Assembly (NCBI GenBank): GCA_035222895.1
Contig: JAVYIG010001032.1
Span: 334,691 to 398,690, forward strand
Direction of reading: 5' to 3'
DNA: 64,000 nucleotides
From: Strongylocentrotus droebachiensis
Lineage: Eukaryota > Echinodermata > Echinoidea > Camarodonta > Strongylocentrotidae
Part shown: piece by piece, positions 56,401 through 64,000 of the stretch
Numbering within the stretch: position 1 is the stretch's first letter
Layout: the number at the start of each line of letters is the position of its first letter
The notes under the pieces: model-generated
The model's input: only the letters and a program-made list of their open reading frames with translations
Told to the model about the DNA's origin: nothing
The model's database searches: none
Position numbers and translations under genes: made by a program

Positions 56401-59400
56401 ATTATGATTATGAATAAACGATTTTTTAATTTTTTAAAACTTTTCTTTTAGTTCGTATAACAATAACATTTCTCTAACCATGAAATTTCTTAATAAAATT
56501 CTATTCAAATTAAACCCATTTTCTTCTCAAGTATACCGAATGTTTTGACCTCAGCTGTATTAAATAATAATAATAATAATAATAATACATTATATTTCTA
56601 TAGCGCTTATTACAATGTTTCTAAGCGCTTTACAAAGTTGGCAATATGAATGATTTACCATCACGTCTGGCGGGTGAAGGGGATTGCTGAGGCTGACGTA
56701 AGGGACTTCTGTTGTTAAGACTCAGATCTGATATCCCTTCACACACAGCTTGGTCGGACAGGTCTGTAGAATGTACCTCTGGTCTGGAGGGGAGGGGGGG
56801 GGGGGGGAGGCAGAAAGATATATAGAGAGAGACAAAGATAGAGACAGAACCATAATGAAATAAAATCTTTCCTACTATACACGAAGGGACATTTTTGTAA
56901 TAAGTGTTGTTTAAACATTGGAGGAATGATATTGTTGTGAAAAATAGGATTCAAATGTTTGAAACAGTCTACTCAATATTTCTTGCCGGAGTCCACTAAT
57001 TTGATGAGTTACTAGACTATTGTGTTGGAGTGGATCATGTGAAGGTATATAAACAAAAAGTACAGGAATATCCTTCTTGATAAATGCCCTGTCACAAGCT
57101 TAAAGTAGGACTTTCAACTTGGTAGGCCTACATGACAGACTCACTATCAAAGACTTATTTCTACAAATAGTGAGAATTGATTGTTGTGACCTGCTAATAA
57201 TTTCCCCCTCTCGCATCTGGCAGGTATAAACTGTTACTAAGTATTTTGTGTCTCGGAGGGAAAAGTGAAATAATTCACTGAGACCCTCAGGTCTCTCTTC
57301 CTGGTATAACCATTGGGGATGTGCAGGACCACACTGCACCAGATTTGTCCCCCACTCTTATATGAGTAGTGTGGTGGATTCTTAACGTGCAAAGGTGGTG
57401 AATCTCCTCTACACGGGGCCTCCATTTATCGTTCTATCTGAAGGAAGGAGTGTTTTCCACTGTAACATAGATGTATCCTGCATCCAACGCAGACTTCATT
57501 CATCCACCTGGGTTGGATTTGAACCCACAATCATTGGTATGACAGGCAGACCCTTTTATTGACTGAGCCTGCATCTATGAACAAGGGAGGGGCACGTCAA
57601 CACACAACGCAGGCTTCATTCATCCACCTGGGTTGGATTCGAACCCACAATCATTGGTTTGACAAGCAGACGCTTTTATTGACTGAGTCAACTCGCCTCC
57701 TAGGCGGTTAGGCCGTCATACATACCCATTATTCTCTGGCTCTTGATGAATAGTAACTTCTTCACTGTACGGAGGACCAGGATCATGACCCCAATCTTCT
57801 GTGTAGGAGTTCACCTACATGGAACAAGATCAAAGGGAAGGGATGGCAACAAAATCTCAATCCTCAAGTAAGATTTAGGAAGATAAGTTATCTTTTTAGA
57901 AACAAATTATATGTAATGAGAAAAGGTGACACTGTTCAATTATAATATACGATTAACAATTCATGGATCTATTTATTCATCGACCCCTTAAAAATAGTAT
58001 TGCTTTCAGAGGCTTAATACAGGGTCACATAGTTGCCTTCAGGAATGGGTTAAATTGGGTGCAAGATGTAGGACTATTAGGAGTACAAAGAATCAACCTC
58101 CATTGAAATACCATAAAAAGAAAAGACATATATAGCATTTGGGATTAAAATGTACATGACTATAAGATGTAATGTATATGATGTCCCTATCCCTTAAATC
58201 ACCTGTTGATAGCCTTGCTGGTAATCATCAAATATCTCTGGGTTTTCTGGATCTTCATAGCTCCTAGCTTTTGGTACTTGAGTATCCTTCTGTTCATGAC
58301 CGTTGTTTGATGCTTGTGGCAATTCATTCTCCTCCACAACCCTTACTGCATAAAAATGAAATAAAAAAGAAAATTTTAAGTACCGGTATGGCGGTATATC
58401 AAGATTAACAGAACATCAGATTTTACAGATAAATGAACTATTTTTTTATAAAAATCATATCACTTACCGTAATTAACGTTTATATACCTCACTGAAGAAA
58501 TCCAGCCATCTGATTGGTCGAAATTGCATTCATAACTATTCCTGTAAAATTCCCGGTAAAATTCCAAACCCATGTAATAGTTCTAAAATAATAGTTCTAA
58601 AATCCCGGCAAAATTCCAGTTACCATGGTTACTGGGAAAATAGTTCAGTCTTGGTGAAATACCCATAGGTTCACATGTTAAAAACTGGTTTGAGCGATCG
58701 AGGATACCGTACGTTTGCGAAGAATTGGTCGGTTATTTCAAACCGAAGGCAAACATGGCTGAAGAAACTCTCCCAAGATTTCAACTTCTTGATGATGATC
58801 AAATGCAAGACTTGCTGACAGCAGGGACATGCTAGACAGAGCACCAAAAAGGGTAGGTTAAATTCTCCATAATTTTTTTTCAAAAGTCTAGGCCTAGATT
58901 CTAGTAAGTAGGTCGTGCTAAAATCCTTCCCGTAGAGATTGCACGGAATTCAGATTGCACACACCCCTATGCATTGGCATTGCGCACTGGCATTGCATTG
59001 CAATATGCATTGGCATTGCAAACTAATATTGCTCGTGATTCTGAAGGTGATACTCAATAAGTGAGGTGTCATATGAAAGCGCAGGTTCTTCTCCATATTC
59101 CCCACAGGGCCGGCCCACCCCCAAAATTGTAAAAATATCTTGCTTAGACTAGAATCTAGATCTAGTCTACTCTCAAAGATACACTCATAAAAAACAACCG
59201 TGCAGATAAACTAGAGAAAGGCCAAGGTGGTGTCATAAGTTGACTCTTTTGTTTTCGACATATAAAAGTATTAATGACTGCTTTAATATTTGAGAAATGG
59301 TTGTTTTTATATGCTCAAGGGAAGGTTAAAATTGTGCTATTGCCCGAGGCGTGCCGAGGGCAATAGCCCAATTTCTCTCAAAGCAGTCATTAATACTATA

Positions 59401-61795
59401 ATAAACTGCCCTCGTGTATTAACCGCACCCCTCTTTTTCGCCGACTTGTTGGCAGCAAGCCAGGTCCGTGTTAAAAAAAAACCCACACGGGAAGGCCTTT
59501 TATTTAACTGCGAGGTGCAGCTGAATGTGTAAGATCATTAATGTAAATTAAACTAGATGGACCTTCGACCGCGCGCAGTCGAAAATGATGCCTCCGCCAT
59601 GGAGCAATTTTACAAACCAAAACAGAAGCAAGCTATTTTTGCATACATAATGAGCCCTGTGACCTTTGAAATTTGACCTCGTTACCCCAAAATTTACTCC
59701 GTTCATTGGCTTTACAAGATAAATACATGACCCAAGTTTGGCGGGAATCCATCAATGGGTTCTTGAGATAACGCGATCACAAGCTATTTTGCATACATAA
59801 TGAGCCCTGTGACCTTTGACTTTGGATCTCGCAACCCCAAAATATAATCAATTCATTGGCTCTGCAAGATACATACATGACCCAAGTTTGGCTGGAATAC
59901 ATCAATGGGTTCTTGAGATAACGCGATCACAAGCTATTTTGTATACATAATGAGCCCTATGACCTTTGACCTTGGATCTGGCGCCCCCAAAATCTATTCA
60001 GTTCATTGGCTCTGCAAGATACATACATGACCCAAGTTTGGCGGGAATCCATCAGTCGGTTCTTGAGATAACGCGATCACGAGAACGGGACGTACGGACG
60101 GACAACCTGAAAACATAATGCCTCCGGCTACTTCGTAACACAGGCATAAAAACAGTAGAGGACCTAGGATAGAACCTTGTGGTACACCGTGTGAAGGAAT
60201 TATTATTATAAACTACATTTTGAGATTTATCAGAAAGATTACTTTCAAACCAAGATGACAGACAAATTTGAGTGTTGTTCTAGTTTCCTAGTGGTGAGTC
60301 AACACACCGATTACTGAGCTGGGAGACATTGCCAGGCATAGCGCCAGGTGGAGGGGCATAAATCGAAACTTTAAAAAAAAAGAAAAAAAAAAAAAAAAAA
60401 AATCAGACAGATTATCCTTCTATTTATTTGTCTATTTAAAATGTTTACAGTTGTTTAAACACTAGTTGTCAGGGACACTAAACAGGGACTCTGGGTACCT
60501 ATTGTCACCGATCTTCGGTCCAGTGATCACAGGGCACCAGGCAGTGCAGCGAAGCAAACGTGTGACTCAGACTGATCACTTTGCTTGAGAAAGTCCACAG
60601 GAGTGGACGAAAGCTTGCATAACAAATTAAAGGTTGGTAGAAGCTTAAAACTACATGTTATCGTTATCCCCAACTGATGAAATGTTTTTTTTTTTTGGGG
60701 GGGGGGGGATCTTGGAAGTCCATTCAAATTTCCCTGAAGCATAATCAATTTGAAAACAAACAAAAAGTGTAACTTACATTCAATAATTTCCTGTCCATAG
60801 AAGTTTAGAAGACCCAGGAACTTCTGGCCAGACGGCAATGCAGTGGCTGGAAATAAGGAATAAACAGTGCCAGTCCATGGTCATATATTGACAAACTTTT
60901 TCGCTCTTCTTGATGGATGCATTCAAAGTAGTAGATCTAGTCTACAGTGAATTCCAACTTGTCTGATCAACTGTCACACATTGACATCAACGCCAATAAT
61001 TCATGCAAGACACATCTGCCGATTACAGCCAAAGAGGAGGTGGAGGAGGACGAAGGAGAAGAAGAACTAAGATTAAGATGAAGAATGAAAAGCCAAGGGA
61101 ATTATTCTCAACAAGCATAATGATAATTATCCTTGCTTATATAGCGCCTAACACTTACTTTATCAGAAGTCTCTAACTTCTAAGCGCTCTACAATAATGC
61201 AGCATAATTACCCTGGCTTTAGCAGTGTAGCGGATACGCGCGCCGCGTTTCAAGGAATAACTTCCTACCAGGTACCCATTTACTTCACCTGGGCTGGGTG
61301 GAGTGTGGCAAATGTAGATCAATGTCTTGCCAAAGGACATTAGTGCGGCGGTTGGACTCGAACCGCTGACCTGTCCTTGTCATTGTGATCGACAGTCCGG
61401 CGACGTATCCACTCGACCACAACACCTCTAGATCTACACGACAAGACACAACCAAAATTAGCTAGAGATCTCCCAATATATAAGACACTTAAGTACTAAC
61501 AGAGAAGTGTATTTCATATCATTTCATAACGACAACAAGTTATCCGGTCAAAACACCCATCACGGTCACGTTTTTACTTGACATCATGTAAACAAACATA
61601 AATCTTAGCATGTGGGACTGGGCTCTACAAACATGATCTAGACCTACGGCCTACTCCAAGTCAAGATTTGTTATAGGCCTACTTACCCTGTTTAATTGAA
61701 ATCATTTTTGTGACTGGGTCAATAGAATGAAGTATGCCTTCATATTTTCCTTCTCTTGTTTCAATTTGAATTCGAGCACCAACGTAACTTGACAT
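44862..61795 (-). CDS. EXD1: EXD1-like protein: LSm domain plus 3'-5' exonuclease-like domain, 15 coding exons
   Basis: Exons, 5' to 3': 61687-61795, 60778-60846, 58203-58345, 57726-57814, 56659-56783, 56298-56368, 55460-55546, 54716-54817, 54285-54365, 52698-52841, 51806-51991, 47960-48194, 46853-47668, 45702-45844, 44862-45017. All have GT-AG ends. The sum is 2556 nt, 851 aa plus TAG, with every phase matching. An LSm-type start (MSSYVGARIQIETREGKYEG) forms residues 1-40. The exonuclease-like domain is at about 195-375: VYIFDVL, VIHDCRFVSDLLYHHYGI, VFDTQVGDIL, CALLDTVYLLRL. The Exo I DxE is replaced by A215/K217 (IGLALKG), so a catalytically dead fold is likely, as known for EXD1. The C-terminal half is low-complexity with an acidic run (TKTEEEEEESNEE). 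Mouse and silkworm EXD1 are RNA-binding adapters in piRNA biogenesis; the same role is inferred. It is longer than human EXD1 (about 514 aa). The start is the first ATG that gives the LSm fold. Confidence 0.88.
48195..50340. other. Large intron of the EXD1-like gene with repeats
   Basis: It holds the second copy of a dispersed repeat (48424-48565), a poly-T/poly-G run (48741-48772) and TAATGCTTCCTGGGAGAAAT (from 48851), which recurs twice at 50600-50930. The sequence around 49418-49690 is open in one frame but has no recognisable domain and runs opposite to the gene. Confidence 0.5.
50434..50508 (-). other. tRNA-like sequence (SINE head or tRNA pseudogene), copy 1
   Basis: The minus strand has an A-box-like TGGCCTGGTGG, a 5-bp anticodon stem with CCGGCAA loop, and a B-box GGTTCAAATCC at tRNA spacing. 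Acceptor pairing is imperfect and position 33 is C, not T, so a working tRNA is unlikely. The internal Pol III promoter looks intact. Confidence 0.65.
50723..50797 (-). other. tRNA-like sequence, copy 2
   Basis: It is the same as copy 1 apart from a few changes (CTCTACC instead of CTTTACC, CATCACTGG instead of CATTACTGG). A and B boxes are kept. Confidence 0.65.
52126..52290. repeat. Repeat resembling a LINE/SINE 3' end
   Basis: TTTCAATTCAATTCATTTTA, then CACAATAACAAACATTTACAA, then a GGGACAAAC...TTATCCAAGGCTTGTCCCC inverted motif. A similar composition occurs at 55566-55680. Family not recognised. Confidence 0.4.
52547..52724. repeat. 89-bp tandem duplication of an exon end and splice donor
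   Basis: Copies 52547-52635 and 52636-52724 share GTAAGAAGGCTAATTAGATC and TCACTTCAATACGTTG. Each copy contains the donor of EXD1-like exon 10 (minus strand ATTGAA|GTGAGT). Using the distal donor would extend the exon by 88 nt and end the frame at TGA (52611-52613). Confidence 0.9.
53359..53907. mobile_element. Nested element with 17-bp inverted ends carrying a LINE RT fragment
   Basis: It begins TACCGTATTTGCCGGCG and ends with the exact complement CGCCGGCAAATACGGTA. TA at each end is a possible target duplication (Tc1/mariner-like), inside the MITE of 53055-54069. The interior from about 53480 holds an RT gene fragment. Poly-T (53457-53482) and poly-A (53874-53889) flank the captured part. 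Confidence 0.8.
53480..53780 (+). pseudogene. LINE reverse-transcriptase fragment inside the nested element
   Basis: The translation gives WFEINLSNRSQYVV, then after a small frame break TNGVPQGSILGPSTLLFLIH and INDLTHSS. This is the RT motif block around GVPQGSxLGP. It is broken and non-functional. An inverted copy is at 60148-60380. Confidence 0.75.
54858..55070. repeat. (AG)n tract with ~100-bp duplicated unit
   Basis: Purine-rich, with GTGAGAAAGTAAAAAGAGTG and GGGAAAATGAGAGAAGGAGA occurring twice (about 54881 and 54965). On the gene strand it is a long pyrimidine tract upstream of the exon 8 acceptor (54817). Confidence 0.85.
55745..55838. repeat. 30-bp minisatellite, 3 copies
   Basis: Unit ATTACATCAAAATCTAAATA TATTACAAAT at 55745, 55775 and 55805, inside an intron. 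No coding meaning. Confidence 0.9.
56566..56645. mobile_element. SINE tail fragment
   Basis: (AAT)n followed by TTCTATAGCGCTTATTAC and TCTAAGCGCTTTACAAAG, the tail found in the SINE copies at 43035 and 61120. It ends about 14 bp from the donor of EXD1-like exon 5 (56658). Confidence 0.6.
57232..57715 (-). mobile_element. SINE-like repeat with two tRNA-like heads
   Basis: GGTTGGATTTGAACCCACAA (57510-57529) and GGTTGGATTCGAACCCACAA (57631-57650) are B-box blocks read on the minus strand. Each is followed by TCATTGGTWTGACARGCAGA and a weak A-box region ending at TGACTGAG. The left body has TACACGGGGCCTCCATTTAT. The two heads are partly duplicated about 120 bp apart. Confidence 0.5.
58346..59404. 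other. Intron of the EXD1-like gene, no gene seen
   Basis: It contains repeated ATTCCnGGTAAAATTCC-type motifs (58540-58620) and GCATTGGCATTGC-type repeats (58972-59025). No domain was seen in the short frames. Confidence 0.4.
59552..60147. repeat. Nested element with three 150-bp tandem units
   Basis: Units start AAGCTATTTT at 59630, 59781 and 59931 and contain TGAGCCCTGTGACCTTTGA, GACCCAAGTTTGGCGGGAAT and TTCTTGAGATAACGCGATCA. The ends carry ATGATGCCTCCGCC and ATAATGCCTCCGGC. Removing this block rejoins the RT-composite element around it. Confidence 0.8.
60148..60380 (-). pseudogene. LINE reverse-transcriptase fragment (second copy)
   Basis: The minus strand reads GVPQGSILGPLL-like sequence preceded by the same NNNS..NVVYNK-type block as the fragment at 53480-53780. 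It is frame-broken and non-functional. Confidence 0.65.
61120..61432 (-). mobile_element. tRNA(Ser)-like-derived SINE
   Basis: The minus strand starts with GTTGTGGTCGAGTGGATACG (A box TGGTCGAGTGG) and has B box GGTTCGAGTCC, like a class II (Ser-type) tRNA. The body holds CATTGATCTACATTTGCCAC and GTAAATGGGTACCTGGTAGG, and the tail AAGTGTTAGGCGCTATATAA. It lies in intron 1 of the EXD1-like gene. The B-box neighbourhood is well kept. Confidence 0.75.
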
Positions 61796-63420
61796 TTTTA
61801 GTTGCCTTTCACTTTCAGTTTCGAACAAATGAGGTTTTGAGGTTTTGAAGAAAAAATTATTTATGGTGAACTTGAGGAACAAATTTAATTGACATTTATC
61901 TCGACTAAAACCCATACCATACCAAACCATTGTTTCAGTCTACACCCCCTCAGTAATACAGATAAGACCCACCCTCCCACCCTGTGAAATACCAGACTTC
62001 GCCTTCCAGAACATTTGTTTAATAACTTTATCACAAATCCCTGCTTAATCCCAGCCAAATAAACCACAAATTGTATACATCTGAAGATCTGATAAGAACC
62101 CAAAACCTCCAAAACAAAAGACTTCCTAAGCTGTCTCCCGCCCAATTTTATAAAGCCCCCAGAACAGAATGTTAGCTATAGATGCCGAGAGAATGAACTT
62201 GGGAATATAATATTGTCCAGCACCCCTCATGGAAAAGGGAGAGGAGTTCAGACCAGGGGCAGCGATTTCTTTTCATGACCGGGGGGGGGGGGAGAAAACA
62301 AATCCGCATCCCCACTCTTACATGGTACATGCAGGCCCCGCGAAACGTTTTTCAAAGTGGGGGGGGGGGGGTAAAGCAATTAAAGCAAGTGGAGCGTACA
62401 TTGGCGTGGGGTCCAGGGGCGCAGCCCCATGAAGCTCAGGGTTTTTAGGCATTTAATAACGGTCAGATGAGCAACCAGAGGCCAGCCTTAGGGCCCTTGG
62501 TGGGGTTCAGGGGGCTCGGGGAAAACCCTGGTATCGAATTAGAAATAAATCAAGTTTGAATTTTATTAGGGGGAACTACCCCAAGCCCCCCCCCCCATCA
62601 TTACGTCAGGGCGAGGGAGCATAGTGAACGAGAGGGGTGAAGGCGACGAAAGTGACTACCCCCTGATAGGTTTTTGAAGTTTTGTTGTATTAACAAATTA
62701 CATTCTTTAGCAAAACAATAGTTTAAAAAGAAGCAATATACCTTTTTCAGTTCACACTTCACTTTTCTAGAATATTTACTGTACACGAGAGCGAGAAGAT
62801 TTTTGCAGTTTTATTTGTCTAACTCTAAACGCTGCACTCTTGGGCCCTCCAGAGCCTAAAAGTTTGTTGCAGTCTTTAGTCAGTATTTGCTTTACACTTA
62901 TTATTTTCTCTCACTTTTTCAATTTTTCAATACCCCCTAAAAAAATTGAGGGGGACGTGTCCCCCACTCCGTCTCCCCCCAAAAATCGCAACGACTCAGC
63001 CAGCCGCTGAATAAGCGGGGGGGGGGGGGGGGGTAAGAGGATACTTTTTTTTGTCTCGAAATTTGAAAATTTGCCATTTTGCTCCGTTGGGTAAGATCAA
63101 CTTTTTAAGGTCAGCCATTGGTATAAATGTTTATTTTTTTATTTTTATTAAAAAAATAAAATTACCAAAGGTTTTTTTTTCCCCTCCAAAATACACATAA
63201 AAATACCAAAGGGGGAGGGGGTTCCAGCCCAACCCCCCCCCCCCTGCGTACGCGCCTGCCTCTCGATATTACAATAACTACAAACACACCGATCCTAAAC
63301 ACAACAGTATCTATATAGGCCCACACCATGCATATCACATCAAATGGAAACCAATCGAGAAGAATTAGAAGCTTCGATCGCATTCATTTTTGCGGTTTAC
63401 AACACAGCAACCACCATATA
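61796..63420. other. 5' flank of the EXD1-like gene and poly-G repeat debris
   Basis: 61796-62200 should hold the 5' UTR and promoter of the minus-strand gene; no motif was certain. 62280-63250 has many G/C homopolymers (62281-62292, 62360-62371, 62587-62596, 63017-63033, 63231-63244) and fragments like GGGGCGCAGCCCC typical of old repeats. No gene was seen. Confidence 0.4.
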
Positions 63421-63929
63421 TTAAAGGTATTACAAAGTTTTGGGAAATTTTGAAAAATGGGTAGATAGTGATTCTTTGATTTTGATATATTTGGATGCCC
63501 CTGTGGATGTATTAAAAACACAAGAAATTTTAGCCCCTAAAACACTTCTGCTTTCGAGAAAACTTGAATATAAAGATTTACCGGTGCTCCCCGTAAATTT
63601 TGATAAGTTTCAAATAGCTCCTACGGCCGTACAATGGTAGCTGCGACCATGAAAATCTCAGAGTATGCTAGTTGTGGTATATAATTTCCGAACGAGAATA
63701 GCTAATCGGTCGATTTTAGTCAATACACATTGTTTTATAGCTTAATTAATATCCTGACCTTGAGAGGGAGCTATTCATCATAAAGTGTTTATTATTTACA
63801 ATTTCATAACTTTAGAGTCGATTTCGACAGGGACAACGATCACTGAATATTGTAGGATCGTATATGCTTCCAATATGTTCATTTGAACCAAATTCATGAC
63901 CCCATACCAAAACTTTGTATTACCTTTAA
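63421..63929. mobile_element. Intact 509-bp MITE (empty-site copy)
   Basis: Ends TTAAAGGTATTACAAAGTTT and AAACTTTGTATTACCTTTAA. The interior is the reverse complement of the family member at 53055-54069 without its nested insertion; the corresponding point is near 63625-63636 (GGCCGTACAATGG). TTAA at each tip may be target-derived. It is non-coding. Confidence 0.85.
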
Positions 63930-64000
63930 CACTCACAATCTCTACTGCTATCACCATCAGTGTTGTTGTCGTCGTCGTCATCACCATCACCACCCGATGC
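63930..64000. repeat. Short triplet microsatellite at the window end
   Basis: GTTGTCGTCGTCGTCATCAC and CACCATCACCACC, imperfect trinucleotide repeats running off the window. Confidence 0.6.

Larger units (their letters stand above)
59405..60400 (-). mobile_element. Second copy of the RT-carrying composite element
   Basis: In reverse orientation it repeats 53480-53830: CATTGCCAGGCATAGCGCC, TGTGGTACACCGTGTGAAGG, GAGGACCTAGGATAGAACCT, then, left of the inserted repeat, GAATGTGTAAGATCATTAAT and CGAGGTGCAG, AAACCCACACGGGAAGG. The 17-bp ends are not recognisable. It is interrupted at 59552-60147. Confidence 0.7.

Overview
The window is animal nuclear DNA: AT-rich, with split genes that use GT-AG introns, dense transposon debris, microsatellites and poly-G runs. 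The host genes and the style of the repeats (APE-type LINEs, tRNA-derived SINEs, many short foldback elements) suggest a marine invertebrate deuterostome, probably an echinoderm such as a sea urchin. The species assignment is inference.

Layout. 1-4.2 kb is decayed LINE and MITE sequence. 4.2-10.3 kb holds one 2005-codon open frame that looks like an autonomous DNA transposon protein: PHD finger, acidic repeats, DDE transposase-like core, basic repeats, a USP-type (C19) deubiquitinase domain and an Ulp1/SENP-type (C48) protease domain. 10.8-12.6 kb is a dead L1-like LINE, and 14.5-15.7 kb a foldback element with about 95-bp inverted ends. 16.46-30.18 kb is a satellite of about 76 monomers of 180 bp with higher-order structure. 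Its right edge is interrupted by a 5'-truncated LINE with an intact 1218-codon ORF2 (30.18-34.7 kb); a diverged satellite remnant follows.

35.2-39.6 kb (+ strand) carries an XRN2-binding (XTBD) locus. One first exon can join either a short terminal exon with its own poly(A) signal (an XTBD-only, CDKN2AIPNL-like protein of 82 aa) or a long exon with dsRBD-like, G-patch and R3H domains (an NKRF-like protein of 628 aa). Both exons encode the same end of the XTBD, so they look like duplicated, mutually exclusive exons.

61.8-44.9 kb (- strand) is a convergent 15-coding-exon gene for an EXD1-like protein (LSm domain plus a degenerate 3'-5' exonuclease domain, 851 aa), a piRNA-pathway factor in other animals. 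All splice junctions were placed by hand and the phases are consistent from ATG to stop. Its introns hold SINEs, nested MITEs, an 89-bp tandem duplication of a splice donor, and tRNA-like repeats.

The host genes act in nuclear RNA metabolism (XRN2 recruitment) and, by homology, piRNA biogenesis. Nothing in the sequence shows that they are co-regulated. About two thirds of the window is repeat-derived.
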